From NCBI RefSeq assembly GCF_014837045.1, contig NZ_JACSPR010000008.1:1-64000 (forward strand): DNA of 64,000 bases, in the 5' to 3' direction. The translations under genes were made by a program, and so were the position numbers. The DNA is from Corynebacterium gallinarum (GTDB taxonomy: Bacteria; Actinomycetota; Actinomycetes; Mycobacteriales; Mycobacteriaceae). Under the pieces are notes generated by a model. The model did no database searches, was not told the origin of the DNA, and was given only the letters and a program-made list of their open reading frames with translations. Below are positions 44,375-53,785 of this stretch, piece by piece (within the stretch, counting starts at the first letter, position 1; the number at the start of each line of letters is the position of its first letter).

Positions 44375-44403
44375 AAGAGCCCGGGGTGATCCCCCGGGCT
44401 CTT
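44375..44403. terminator. Terminator between ispH and the DUF6542 gene
   Basis: AAGAGCCCGGGG (44375-44386) pairs fully with 44392-44403; short TGATC loop. It serves the two convergent genes. Confidence 0.9.
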
Positions 44404-44406
44404 CGT

Positions 44407-45171
44407 CTAGTTGTACAGGTCGTCATCCAGCGACGGGCGCCGGCGTGGTGGGACGGGTGGGGGAGCTGGTCGACGCTCCACCTGCCCCGCCCGTGGCACC
44501 TCCCGCTGGATCTGCTCCACAGGTCGGGATAGCTCACGACGCCGCTCCTGGTTGCGGCGGATCAGCTCATCCACGGTGACCTGGTGGCTGGTCAGCTCCG
44601 GGTCACCGGAGGACCTGCGGGACCGGGCCCTGGAGGCCTGTGCCCGCGCCCGGCTGGCCTCGGTGGCATTGGTGCGGTCGGCCTCGCGCTGGGCCCTGCG
44701 GGTCTGCTCACCGGTCACCTGCAGGTGCTGCTGATTGCGGCGCAGGAGTTTGATCCGGACCACACCGATGATCGTGGCCAGGATGGTCACCATGATCAGG
44801 GTGGGGAACATCTCGGCCAGGGGATAGATGGCGGTGAGGATCGCCGTGGTGGACAGACCCTGCCCACCGGAGATGCCCTGCTGGGACACCAGCCAGGAGG
44901 TCAGCGGGGTCATGATGCCGAACAACAACGGCATGGAGGCCACGGTGATAAACAGACCCCGGGCCTCGATCAGCAGGGTGATGGCCAGGCTGCAGATGAT
45001 GAAGAACAGCTGGTAGGGCAGGCCGATGGTGCCGAACAGCAGACTCACCAGCAGTCCTGAGACCAGCGACGCCAGAACCACGGCGGGACCGGACCACGTC
45101 GGCAGACCCACGAAGGGTGTCTGCTGGTCCGGTCTTGATCTTCTCCTCGGCGCTGCTGATCCATGTGACAC
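44407..45171 (-). CDS. DUF6542 membrane protein
   Basis: 254 residues from GTG 45171. Four hydrophobic segments between about residues 28 and 140 (AVVLASLVSGLLVSLLFGTI, LFFIICSLAITLLIEARGLF, MFPTLIMVTILATIIGVVRI), then a long basic, Arg/Pro-rich cytoplasmic tail with coiled-coil tendency ending DDDLYN. This layout and location next to ispH/xseA fit the actinobacterial DUF6542 family; no function is known. Confidence 0.82.
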   Translation of the reverse strand: MSHGSAAPRRRSRPDQQTPFVGLPTWSGPAVVLASLVSGLLVSLLFGTIGLPYQLFFIICSLAITLLIEARGLFITVASMPLLFGIMTPLTSWLVSQQGISGGQGLSTTAILTAIYPLAEMFPTLIMVTILATIIGVVRIKLLRRNQQHLQVTGEQTRRAQREADRTNATEASRARAQASRARSRRSSGDPELTSHQVTVDELIRRNQERRRELSRPVEQIQREVPRAGQVERRPAPPPVPPRRRPSLDDDLYN

Positions 45172-45281
45172 GAGTGATTACTCTACCGGTCTTGACGCTG
45201 GAAACAGGAGTGCACCACCCGGTGTGGGTGATCCGGGGCGGGGGTGTGGGGCGTCGACAAGCACGACGGTGACCCGCGCGC

Positions 45282-46739
45282 CTACTTCCGGCGACGCATC
45301 AGGTCGAGCGCCTGGGCGGTGAGCTTCCTGCCCTGGGACAGGCGTTTTTTCAACATGGCGCGGCGGAGCTCGTTGATGTCCGTGGTCGGTTCCTCCACCA
45401 GCACGGCGGCCAGATCATCGGGTTCTGCCACCGGGTCCACGGGCTTCTGATCGGGCAGCGCATTGCGGTAATAATCCCGGCGCAGCTGCACGCCACGCTC
45501 GGTGATACTGCGCCCGGCCAGACGCCCGTAGGGGGTGGCGTAGGTGAGGTCACGGTAGTTCTTCTCACCGGCCTGGACGGAGATGACCTCCTGGAAATAG
45601 CGGAACGCCACCGCGATCATCGCGGCGACCGGCACCGCCAGGAACGCACCGATGATGCCGAACAGCGTGCCACCCACCGTCACGGACAACAGCACGATCA
45701 CCGGATGCAGGTTCATCGCCTTGGACTGCAGAATGGGGGAGAGGATGTTGCCCTCCAGCTGCTGGACGGCCACCACGATGATCAGGACGATCACTGCCTC
45801 GGTGAACCCGAGGGAGACCAGGGCCACGATGACCGCCAGTGCACCGGCGGTGAAGGCACCGATGATGGGGATGAATCCGGCGACGAACGTGATCACCGAC
45901 AGCGCGAAGGCCATGGGCACGCCGACGATGACCAGGCCGATGCCGATGAAGACGGCATCCACCGCAGACACGATCGCCTGTGCCCGGATGAACCCGGCCA
46001 GCGTGTTCCACGCCCGGGTCAGCAGTTCGGTCAGGTGCCAGCCGGAGGTTTCGCCCACGGCCTGACGGCCCCAGGACAGGAACCTGTCGCCGTCCTTGAG
46101 GAAGAAGAAGGTGAGCACGAGCACCACACCGAGGGTGATGATCACGCTGGTGGCCATACCCAGGCCGGAGAAGATCTCCCCGGCGATCGTGCCCGCCTGG
46201 TTCTGCAGCCACCCGACGACCTCGTTGAAGAAGTTGTCCACGTCATTGGCATCCAGGTTGAAGGGATCACCCTGCAACCACAACTGCACGCTGAGGATGC
46301 CGTCGAAGACCTGGTAATAGAGGGTCTGGGACTGCCGGGCGATGCTCGGGGCAATCAGCCAGAACACGCCTGCGATGGCGGCGAAGAAGATGATGATGGT
46401 GGTCGCTGCGGCCAGGGCCGGCGGGAATTTCAGTTTGCGCAGCCACATGTTCGGGGTGGAGAGCACCGTGCACACGATCAGTGCGAGGATCACCGGCAGC
46501 ACCCCACGCCACAGCTGGCCCAGGATCAGCCAGCCGACGTACGCGGCCACGGTGATGAACAGGATGCGCAGGCTCCACACAGACACCCGCCGCACACTGT
46601 CCCCGATCACCACTGACCGGTCGATGCGGGCGGGGTAGTCGACGTCCCCTGTGGAGTCCGCAGGGGAATCCTTCAGGTCATCCATGTTATCGCCCACAAG
46701 GGCGTCGAGTCGTTCTGGGAAATCTTCCGTCCTTGCCAC
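45282..46739 (-). CDS. AI-2E-family transporter (PerM/YdiK-like)
   Basis: 485 residues from GTG 46739 (the frame can be extended to 46778 but without better support). Eight hydrophobic segments in the AI-2E arrangement; the late block VAVQQLEGNILSPILQSKAMNLHPVIVLLSV is the family signature. Substrates of the family are mostly unproven (export of small molecules, Na+/H+ exchange). The 80-residue C-terminal cytoplasmic tail is basic. Stands alone on the minus strand. Confidence 0.88.
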   Translation of the reverse strand: MARTEDFPERLDALVGDNMDDLKDSPADSTGDVDYPARIDRSVVIGDSVRRVSVWSLRILFITVAAYVGWLILGQLWRGVLPVILALIVCTVLSTPNMWLRKLKFPPALAAATTIIIFFAAIAGVFWLIAPSIARQSQTLYYQVFDGILSVQLWLQGDPFNLDANDVDNFFNEVVGWLQNQAGTIAGEIFSGLGMATSVIITLGVVLVLTFFFLKDGDRFLSWGRQAVGETSGWHLTELLTRAWNTLAGFIRAQAIVSAVDAVFIGIGLVIVGVPMAFALSVITFVAGFIPIIGAFTAGALAVIVALVSLGFTEAVIVLIIVVAVQQLEGNILSPILQSKAMNLHPVIVLLSVTVGGTLFGIIGAFLAVPVAAMIAVAFRYFQEVISVQAGEKNYRDLTYATPYGRLAGRSITERGVQLRRDYYRNALPDQKPVDPVAEPDDLAAVLVEEPTTDINELRRAMLKKRLSQGRKLTAQALDLMRRRK

Positions 46740-46794
46740 GGTTTCCCATTCTGCCCCGAAACACGGTTCGGGGCACAAGACACCCCCGCGTTAC

Positions 46795-46977
46795 CTACTG
46801 GGAGGAAGCCCGGCCCAGCTCCTGCCCGATCAGAACGGTGTCCGTGGCATGGGGAGAGGTGCCGAAGGCACCGGTGCGCTCATCGGGTTCCTTACGCAGG
46901 GCGATTGCGCTGATAATCAGCCCGCCCCAGATGACGACGATGAACAGGATCATCATGATGATGGCTGTGGTGCTCAT
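46795..46977 (-). CDS. metS: MetS, small subunit of methionine/alanine importer
   Basis: 60 residues, one transmembrane segment (AIIMMILFIVVIWGGLIISA) with a short polar C terminus. Size, sequence and the ATGA overlap with the metP stop identify it as MetS, which is required with MetP for Na+-coupled methionine uptake in C. glutamicum. Probably made in equal amounts with MetP through translational coupling. Confidence 0.92.
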   Translation of the reverse strand: MSTTAIIMMILFIVVIWGGLIISAIALRKEPDERTGAFGTSPHATDTVLIGQELGRASSQ

Positions 46978-48671
46978 GGTGTTGTCCTTCCCTCCGGGGT
47001 GGTGTTGGTGATCACCGGGACCGCCAGAGCGTTCTCGGTGGCGTCGAAAGGTGTGAACTCAGCATCCGAGTCCCAACGACGTGGACGGTGGTAGGCCCGT
47101 CTGAATTCGGGTAGGACACCGAAATCCGAACCGGGGGGACCATCGAGACTGACATTGCCCGGCCACGGGATCATCGGGGCGACGACGGCCACGACGATGA
47201 TGATGCCGAGAACCGCCCAGCCGAACAGCGCCACCTGCAGCTCCGAATAACCACCGTATGGCTCCTGGGAGAGGGTGATCAGTTCCTGGATGAGGGTGAA
47301 ACCCAGGACCAGGGTGGTGATGTTGACCACGCAGATGCGCCAGACGGTGTTGACCCGGAAGGAGGACACCGAGTTCAGGTGCATTGAGAATTCATCGATG
47401 CGACGCAACACCCAGTCGACCACAATCACCACGATCAGTGCGATGGCCACGATACCGACGTTGTTGGTGAACTTGTCCATGATGTCCAGGGTCGCCAAAC
47501 CCGAGGTCGTGGAGAACAGCGTCAGTGACAGGATGGCCATGACCACACCGACGCCGATGGCTGCGGTCTTGCGCTGCAGAGCGAACTTGTCCTTGACCGC
47601 GGAGACCACCACCTCCAGCAATGAGAACAGTGAGGTGAAACCTGCGATGAAGAGGGAGGCGAAGAACAGGAACCCGAACAACCCGCCCAGGGGCATCTGG
47701 TTGATGATGGCAGGGAAGGCCACAAACGCCAGACCGATGCCGGAGGTGGCCACCTCATCGACTGCCACATTGGACTGAACAGCCATGAAACCGAGTGCCG
47801 CGAAGACACCGATGCCCGCGAGCACCTCGAAGGAGGAGTTGGCGAAACCCGTGACCAGACCGGTGCCGGTCAGGTTGGTGCGTGGCTTCAGGTAGGAGGA
47901 GTAGGTGAGCATGATGCCGAAGCCAACGGACAGGGAGAAGAAGATCTGCCCATAGGCGGCGACCCACACCGTCGGGTTGGTCAGTGCACTCCAGTCGGGG
48001 GTGAACAGCGCATCCAGGCCGACTTCCGCGCCCGGCAGGAACACTGCACGGACACAGACGATCAGGAAGATGATCACCAGGATCGGCATGAAGATCATCG
48101 AGACCTTGCCGATGCCCTTGTCCACTCCGATTGCCAGCACAATGATGGCCAGCAGCCAGACGACAAAGAGGGTGAGCGCGATCTGCGGGACGATATCCAG
48201 TGAGAAGGTCGATTCCGCATCGAACTGCAGGAAGTCACTGAAGAAGTAGGCATCCGGGTCATCACCCCAGGCCTGGGTGAGGGATTTGATGGCATACAAC
48301 CCGGCCCAGGCGATGATGACGGCATAGTAGATGGTGATGAAGAAGGCGATGCCCACCTGGACCCAGCCGAGGGACTCGGTACGTTTCTTGAACCGTCGGA
48401 ATGTGAGTGGCGCGCTGCCGCGGTAGCGGTGACCGAGGGCAAAATCGAGGAACAACAGTGGGATACCGGCGGTCAGCAGGGCGATGATGTAGGGGATCAG
48501 GAAGGCACCACCGCCATTGTCGTAGGCAATGTAGGGAAATCGCCAGATGTTGCCCAGTCCGACGGCGGAACCGATGGCCGCGAGCATGAAGACATAGCGG
48601 GAAGAGAAAACCTCGCGGCGCTGGGGGCCGCCTTGGGAAGGCTGAACAGCCTGTTGGGATGGCGAAGACAT
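46974..48671 (-). CDS. metP: MetP, sodium-coupled methionine/alanine importer (NSS family)
   Basis: 565 residues, 12 membrane helices of the neurotransmitter:sodium symporter family. The first helix AAIGSAVGLGNIWRFPYIAY holds the sodium and substrate-binding bend; NGGGAFLIPYIIALL and YGQIFFSLSVGFGIMLTYSSY are further family blocks. It imports methionine and alanine with sodium. A hydrophilic 110-residue C terminus precedes the overlap with metS. Confidence 0.94.
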   Translation of the reverse strand: MSSPSQQAVQPSQGGPQRREVFSSRYVFMLAAIGSAVGLGNIWRFPYIAYDNGGGAFLIPYIIALLTAGIPLLFLDFALGHRYRGSAPLTFRRFKKRTESLGWVQVGIAFFITIYYAVIIAWAGLYAIKSLTQAWGDDPDAYFFSDFLQFDAESTFSLDIVPQIALTLFVVWLLAIIVLAIGVDKGIGKVSMIFMPILVIIFLIVCVRAVFLPGAEVGLDALFTPDWSALTNPTVWVAAYGQIFFSLSVGFGIMLTYSSYLKPRTNLTGTGLVTGFANSSFEVLAGIGVFAALGFMAVQSNVAVDEVATSGIGLAFVAFPAIINQMPLGGLFGFLFFASLFIAGFTSLFSLLEVVVSAVKDKFALQRKTAAIGVGVVMAILSLTLFSTTSGLATLDIMDKFTNNVGIVAIALIVVIVVDWVLRRIDEFSMHLNSVSSFRVNTVWRICVVNITTLVLGFTLIQELITLSQEPYGGYSELQVALFGWAVLGIIIVVAVVAPMIPWPGNVSLDGPPGSDFGVLPEFRRAYHRPRRWDSDAEFTPFDATENALAVPVITNTTPEGRTTP

Positions 48672-48864
48672 CGTTGACGCTCCATGAGTTAAGGAGTAAC
48701 AAAGGGGAGGTGGTCGCCGGGCAGCACCACGGGGGTAGGTGTGGCATGCCGTGAAACCGATGAACGGATGTGCGATGAAATTACCATAGGAAGGTGACCT
48801 GGACTACAGATTGATCTTCTGGCACGGCACATAACCCCACCCATTCGGAAAGGTGGTCCCATGT

Positions 48865-49620
48865 ATGGACACCGCGCTGTTTGATTCCCACCTCCACATC
48901 ATTGACCCGGATTTCCCTCTGGTGGAGAACACTGACTATCTCCCGCCGGCCTTCACCGTGGGGGAGTACCGCACCCGGGTGGCAGGCCTGAATGTGGTCG
49001 GCGGTGCGGTGGTTTCAGGGTCTTTCCAGGCCTTCGACCAGGGCTACCTGCTCGATGCTTTACGACGCCTGGGCCCCGGTTTCGTCGGCGTCACCCAGAT
49101 ACCGGCCGACACCCCGGACGAGCGGATCCTTGAACTCAATGCAGCGGGTGTGCGTGCGGTTCGCTTCAACCTGGCCCGGGGAGGTTCAGCAGGGGTGGAG
49201 GACCTGGACCGTCTGGCGCGCCGGGTTCACGAAGTGGCCGGGTGGCACACGGAACTCTATGTCACTGACCTGGGGTCGGTGGCGGGGGTGGTGCGTGACC
49301 TCCCGGCGGTGAGTATCGACCACCTGGGGATGCGGTCGGAGAATCTGCCGGTGCTGCTCGATCTGGTGGAAGAGGGGGTCATGGTGAAGGCCACCGGATT
49401 CGGACGGGTGGATCTGGATCCGGTGGAGGCGATACAGGCCATCGTGAGTGTCAACCCCGGGGCATTGATGGTGGGAACGGATCTGCCGTCGACACGCGCC
49501 CGTCGGCCCTTTGCCGACACCGACCTCGAACTCATCGCCGAGGCGGTGGGTGCCGAACAGATTGAGGCGGTTTTCCACGGCAACGCCGAGGCTCTCTACC
49601 TGGGTGGGCACAACACTTGA
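48865..49620 (+). CDS. Amidohydrolase-family (TIM-barrel) hydrolase
   Basis: 251 residues from ATG 48865 (GTG 48853 is in frame; the GAAAGG lies upstream of both). Metal-binding FDSHLHII (HxH) at the N terminus, SIDHLGM with a later His, and LMVGTDLPSTRARRPF with the catalytic Asp define the amidohydrolase_2 fold (like 2-pyrone-4,6-dicarboxylate lactonase). The substrate is unknown. It ends 14 nt before ychF. Confidence 0.85.
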   Translation: MDTALFDSHLHIIDPDFPLVENTDYLPPAFTVGEYRTRVAGLNVVGGAVVSGSFQAFDQGYLLDALRRLGPGFVGVTQIPADTPDERILELNAAGVRAVRFNLARGGSAGVEDLDRLARRVHEVAGWHTELYVTDLGSVAGVVRDLPAVSIDHLGMRSENLPVLLDLVEEGVMVKATGFGRVDLDPVEAIQAIVSVNPGALMVGTDLPSTRARRPFADTDLELIAEAVGAEQIEAVFHGNAEALYLGGHNT

Positions 49621-49634
49621 TAGGATGACTGCCC

Positions 49635-50720
49635 GTGAGCCTTACTCTTGGAATTGTCGGCCTGCCCAATGTTGGCAAGTCCACCCTCTTTAATGCCCTG
49701 ACCCGTAACGATGTGCTGGCGGCGAACTACCCGTTCGCCACCATCGAACCGAACATCGGCCTGGTTGAACTCCCCGATGACCGTCTGCCCCGCCTGGCGG
49801 AGATCTTCGGCTCCGAGCGCATCCTGCCCGCCACCGTGTCCTTCGTGGACATCGCCGGCATCGTCAAGGGTGCCTCCGAGGGGGAGGGCATGGGCAACGC
49901 CTTCCTGGCCAATATCCGTGAGGCGGACGCCATCTGCCAGGTGGTCCGCGCCTTCAGCGATGACAACGTCATACACGTCGACGGCCGCGTCGACCCGGCC
50001 AATGACATCTCCGTGATCAACACCGAGCTGATCCTGGCGGACCTGCAGACCATCGAAAAGGCCATCCCACGCCTGGAGAAGGACTCCCGCAAGGACAAGT
50101 CTCTGGTGGAGACCCTCGATGAGGTGAAGAAGGCGCAGGCCGTCCTGGAGGATGACCGCACGCTGTTCTCCGCCGCGAAGAACGGTGAGGTTGATCTGGC
50201 CCTCATCCGCGACCTGCACCTCATGACCGCCAAGCCCTTCCTCTATGTCTTCAACTCCGATGAGGAGGTGCTGACTGACGAGGCCAAGAAGGACGAACTC
50301 CGCGCGCTCGTCGCACCGGCCGACTGCGTGTTCCTGGATGCCCAGACCGAGACCGAACTGCTCGAACTGGACGAGGAGGAGGCAGCCGAGCTGCTCGAAT
50401 CCGTCGGCCAGACCGAACCCGGCCTGCACTCCCTGGCCCGCGCCGGCTTCGAGACCCTCGGCCTGCAGACCTACCTCACCGCAGGCCCCAAGGAAACCCG
50501 CGCCTGGACCATCCGCAAGGGTGATACCGCCCCCCAGGCAGCAGGTGTCATCCACACCGACTTCGAACGCGGCTTCATCAAGGCCGAGATCGTCTCCTTC
50601 GCCGACCTGGAGGCCGCCGGTTCCATGGCCGAGGCCAAGGCCCAGGGCAAGGTCCGCCAGGAAGGCAAGGACTACGTCATGGCCGACGGCGACGTGGTGG
50701 AGTTCAAGTTCAACGTTTAA
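49635..50720 (+). CDS. ychF: Ribosome-binding ATPase YchF
   Basis: 361 residues from GTG 49635. Obg-family P-loop GLPNVGKSTLFN, switch region DIAGIVKGASEGEGMGN, a non-canonical G4 motif in the YchF style (YVFNSDEEV), a coiled-coil insert, and the C-terminal TGS domain ending VRQEGKDYVMADGDVVEFKF. YchF binds ATP rather than GTP and associates with ribosomes. Terminator at 50765-50800. Confidence 0.95.
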   Translation: MSLTLGIVGLPNVGKSTLFNALTRNDVLAANYPFATIEPNIGLVELPDDRLPRLAEIFGSERILPATVSFVDIAGIVKGASEGEGMGNAFLANIREADAICQVVRAFSDDNVIHVDGRVDPANDISVINTELILADLQTIEKAIPRLEKDSRKDKSLVETLDEVKKAQAVLEDDRTLFSAAKNGEVDLALIRDLHLMTAKPFLYVFNSDEEVLTDEAKKDELRALVAPADCVFLDAQTETELLELDEEEAAELLESVGQTEPGLHSLARAGFETLGLQTYLTAGPKETRAWTIRKGDTAPQAAGVIHTDFERGFIKAEIVSFADLEAAGSMAEAKAQGKVRQEGKDYVMADGDVVEFKFNV

Positions 50721-50764
50721 TTTGTTGCCTGCAGCGGCCCGAATTTAGGGTCTGGCAGCCGTCT

Positions 50765-50800
50765 CCCGCGCTTTCCCTGTTTGGTGAAAGCGCGGGTTTT
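50765..50800 (+). terminator. Terminator after ychF
   Basis: CCCGCGCTTTC (50765-50775) pairs with GAAAGCGCGGG (50786-50796), followed by TTTTTAA. Confidence 0.9.
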
Positions 50801-50982
50801 TAATGTGATCCCCGGCATCGTGGCATGTGGGGCCATCTGGCTTCGTCTGAGGAGGAGGTAGGTGGTTAGTGGCGGTGTGCGTAGCGCCGCTAACGGTTAT
50901 TGCTCCCTGGATACTGGTATGCGCTTATGAGATGGTGGACAAGGATAAGGTTTGTCCACACCTGACAAAGGAGCTTCTAACC

Positions 50983-51423
50983 ATGAGTTTCAATGTTTAT
51001 CTCTCCGGCGAGATCCATACCGATTGGCGTGAGGAGATCCAGCGTGGGGCCGAGGCTGCCGGCCTGGACGTGGTCTTCACCGCGCCGGTGACCGACCACC
51101 CGGCCAGTGATGCCGCAGGTGACCACCTCGGCGAGACCCCCAGCGATTTCTGGCGGGACCACCAGTCCGCCAAGGTCAATGCCATCCGCACCCGGACCCT
51201 CATCGAGAAGGCCGATTTCGTGGTGGTGCGCTTCGGCGATAAGTACAAGCAGTGGAACGCCGCCTTCGACGCTGGGTACTGCGCCGCGCTGGGTAAGCCC
51301 TACGTGACGCTTCACGACGCCGACCTCATCCACCCACTCAAGGAAGTCGATGCAGAGGCGCAGGGCTGGTGCCAGACCACCGACCAGGTGGTGGAGACCC
51401 TGCGCTACGTGCTCAAGGCTTAA
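50983..51423 (+). CDS. ytoQ: YtoQ-family protein
   Basis: 146 residues from ATG 50983 (AAAGGAG upstream). It matches the YtoQ family throughout: FNVYLSGEIHTDWREEIQRG, TAPVTDHPASDAAGDHLGE, FGDKYKQWNAAFDAGYCAAL. The fold is related to nucleoside 2-deoxyribosyltransferases, and the KYKQWNAAFDAG region would be the nucleotide pocket; the reaction is unknown. Last core gene before the insertion-sequence island. Confidence 0.88.
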   Translation: MSFNVYLSGEIHTDWREEIQRGAEAAGLDVVFTAPVTDHPASDAAGDHLGETPSDFWRDHQSAKVNAIRTRTLIEKADFVVVRFGDKYKQWNAAFDAGYCAALGKPYVTLHDADLIHPLKEVDAEAQGWCQTTDQVVETLRYVLKA

Positions 51424-51505
51424 ACGTATGCGGGCGTGAGCCTCGTTCTGATGAGCTGTTTGCCATCAATGGGATGAACGGGGCAGAAAACTGGTCGCAT
51501 TGGCT

Positions 51506-51526
51506 TAGGTCCTGTTACGAAAGTCG
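51506..51526. repeat. Solitary terminal inverted repeat of the IS5-type element
   Basis: 51506-51526 (TAGGTCCTGTTACGAAAGTC...) matches the reverse complement of the right end of the IS at 54561-55573 at 20 of 21 positions. No transposase sequence is attached, so it is a leftover end of a second copy. The rest of 51424-51618 holds nothing else I can identify. Confidence 0.7.
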
Positions 51527-51618
51527 TCACTAAAAAGGTGTTGCGGTGACACACAATAAGGGAACTCCTATGTAGCGAAGAAGGTACCAATCCAATCTCG
51601 CTGCCACAGGAGCTCCTG

Positions 51619-51858
51619 TTGTCTACCCTCAACGCTGAAACCCGCCACGACCGGGCCCGCGGCCGAGTCGGAGGCCGACCCCCACTGCTCAGCGGCGTCA
51701 AGCTACGCACCGCGCGGAAACTCTATGAGCAAAAGGACATGACCGTGGAACAGATCGGCAAGGTCCTGGGCGTGAGCCGCACCACCGTGTATCGGGCGCT
51801 GCGCAAAGACACTGGCGCACTCCCCGAACGGCAGAAGGACCTGACCCCCGTTTGGTAG
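51619..51858 (+). pseudogene. C-terminal remnant of a serine recombinase (resolvase/invertase)
   Basis: 79 codons from TTG 51619. RGRVGGRPPLLSGVKLRTAR and MTVEQIGKVLGVSRTTVYRA are the DNA-binding C-terminal helix-turn-helix of Tn3-type resolvases and DNA invertases. The catalytic N-terminal domain (Ser nucleophile, about 120 residues) is absent, and the last codons come from the IS3 end inserted next to it. Could bind recombination sites but cannot recombine. Confidence 0.75.
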
Positions 51859-51905
51859 ACACCTAACATCCCAACAATCTGGGACCGAAAGGTAATCTCC
51901 ACACC

Positions 51906-52214
51906 ATGCCAAGCAAGACCTACACAGAGGAGTTCAAGCGCGACGCCGTCACGCTGTACGAGAACTCCCCAGGCGTCTCAATCCACACCATCGCCACCGA
52001 CCTCGGAATCAACCGAGCCACCCTGGCAAACTGAGTGAAAAAGTATGGAACTAAAACCCGTGCCACCAGCCCTGCGACTGCGAAATCCCCCTCTGCTTCA
52101 GTGACCGAAGCTGAGCAGATCCGGCAACTACAACGCGAAAACGCCCGGCTGAGGGAAGAGCGCGATATCCTGCGCGAGGCAGCTAAATATTTCGCGGAAG
52201 AGACGAGACTTTAG
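51906..52214 (+). pseudogene. IS3 OrfA with internal TGA
   Basis: From ATG 51906 the frame gives SKTYTEEFKRDAVTLYENSP, the helix-turn-helix OrfA of IS3-type elements, then TGA at codon 43 (52032-52034) where a Trp codon (TGG) is expected (ATLAN-stop-VKKYG), and continues in frame through a leucine-zipper-like helix (IRQLQRENARLREERDILRE) to TAG 52214. A single G-to-A change inactivated it. Confidence 0.85.
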
Positions 52215-53024
52215 ATCCGCTTCTGGTTCGTTGACGACGCCTCCACAACCTGACTGCGGTTAAGCGGTTATGCCAGGTCCTTAAACTCAACAGGTCCTCG
52301 TATTACAAATGGAAAAGAACTGCTCCTCTGAGGAAGAAACGCCTGCTCAAGGACTCACTTCTTGGCGCCAGAGTCAAGATCGTGTTCATCACTGAACGCG
52401 GCTGCTACGGGGCAAAACGCATCACCGCCGAACTCAAGGACCAGCCGGGTCATGAGCCCGTGAATCACAAGCGGGTTGCCCGGGTCATGAAGTCCTTGAA
52501 ACTCTTCGGATACACCAAGAAACGCAAGGTCACCACCACCGTGTCCGATCAAAAGAAACCAGTGTTTCCTGACTTGGTGGGCCGGAAGTTCACCGCCGAC
52601 AAACCTAACCAGGTTTACGTTGGGGACATTACCTACCTGCCGATTGCAGATGGGTCGAATATGTACCTGGCCACGGTCATTGATTGCTATTCACGCAGAT
52701 TGGTGGGGTTTTCCATCGCAGACCATATGCGCACCTCCCTGGTCCAGGACGCATTGACCATGGCTAAGGGCCAGCGAGGGAGCCTTACGGGTGCGATTTT
52801 TTAACGAAGACCACGGCAGTGTGTACACCTCGAACGCGTTCCAGGAGACGTGTAAGAACCTGGGGATCAGACAGTCGATGGGATCAATCGGGACCAGTGC
52901 GGATAACGCGTTAGCGGAGTCGTTCAACGCGGCGATGAAGCGGGAAGTTCTTCAGGATTCCAAGACCTTTGAGAATCAATTGCGCTGTCGCCGGGACGTC
53001 CTGAAGCTGGTGCACCAGGTATAA
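52215..53024 (+). pseudogene. IS3 OrfB (DDE transposase) with frameshifts
   Basis: Pieces of OrfB follow in more than one frame: the N terminus (RFWFVDDAS) is out of frame with VKRLCQVLKLNRSSYYKWK. The catalytic region then reads VYVGDITYLPI (first Asp) and VIDCYSRRLVGF (second Asp), and shifts by one nucleotide at the T-run near 52797 before EDHGSVYTSNAFQ and the DDE Glu in NALAESFNAAMKREV. Two frameshifts make it non-functional. Confidence 0.85.
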
Positions 53025-53144
53025 CACCACTCGCCGGCATTCCTGGTGTAAATATCTGGCGCCTGTGGTGTTTGAGGAACGCGGTCCTGCTATCCTGAAA
53101 TCTGCTTCCTGATTAAATCCTCCGTGTCTACCATCCGGGGGTCG

Positions 53145-53502
53145 GGCCCGAAGAAACCCACGAAGACCACATAACCGGGCACCGCGACAGCCGTAGCCCA
53201 CAGAATCTGTGCAAACGCCTTCTGACCTTTGTGCCCAACGTCTTCTGGCCCTGACATGGTGGCAGGAAAATATCAAAGCTATAGCAATATTAATTATATG
53301 TTGTGGTAATTCCTATAAAATGTAGTGTTGAACGGCAGATGCGATTCCCCTAGGGAACCTGTAGGGAGGATTAATCCGCCCGTTCCAGAAGGCCCACTGA
53401 GTGGTTCAGGACGGCGATTTTTCACTACGTCATTGCATCTGCGGTCCCTCTTCGGCGTCCATAGACATCCGCACGCAAAATATCCAAGGAAAGTAGGTAG
53501 GC
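53145..53502. other. Low-GC gap upstream of the bacteriocin-like pair
   Basis: About 360 bp with clearly lower GC than the surroundings (AT-rich core around 53272-53325). No convincing gene. It probably holds the promoter for the two following small genes; the ribosome-binding site AAGGAAAG lies just before 53503. The base composition points to foreign origin. Confidence 0.5.
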
Positions 53503-53769
53503 ATGGTAGCCGAGTGGCTAGGGGTTAACAGAAGTGCTGCGGATCGATCCCCCGACATCAAAACTCGGTCAGGACTGACCAAATCTCAGTTGATTTGGTC
53601 AGGAGCTATTTATCTACTTTCTTTCGCGTTCATCACATTCATTTCATACAGCACCGCACCGTCGGAAGTAGGTGATGATGCGCTATGGAAATGGGCTCCG
53701 CTTGGCATAGGGGCACTCTCGGCCTATCTGATAACCAGTGCTTTTAGAGCAGTACTGCGCCGTACTTAA
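53503..53769 (+). CDS. Small two-helix membrane protein, possible immunity protein
   Basis: 88 residues from ATG 53503 (AAGGAAAGTAGG upstream). Two hydrophobic segments (LIWSGAIYLLSFAFITFIS and LGIGALSAYLITSAF) separated by a short acidic loop, ending in a basic RAVLRRT. No family recognised. It is 16 nt upstream of a secreted peptide precursor on the same strand in a low-GC patch, an arrangement often seen for bacteriocin immunity proteins; that role is inference from context alone. Confidence 0.6.
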   Translation: MVAEWLGVNRSAADRSPDIKTRSGLTKSQLIWSGAIYLLSFAFITFISYSTAPSEVGDDALWKWAPLGIGALSAYLITSAFRAVLRRT

Positions 53770-53785
53770 GGAAGATATCCTCATA

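Larger units (their letters stand above)
51842..53144 (+). mobile_element. Decayed IS3-family insertion sequence
   Basis: A 1303-bp element bounded by inverted repeats: 51842-51862 (TGACCCCCGTTTGGTAGACA...) and 53124-53144, which match at about 18-19 of 21 positions. It contains an OrfA and an OrfB with stops and frameshifts. A copy of the left end also occurs alone at 54524. Flanking target duplications are not obvious. Confidence 0.85.

Noticed and set aside
53501..53560. Stretch resembling a tRNA 5' half (GTAGCCGAGTGGCTAGGGGTT)
   Set aside because: No anticodon arm, variable arm or T-arm follows with pairing potential, and the same bases form the start of a plausible membrane-protein gene.
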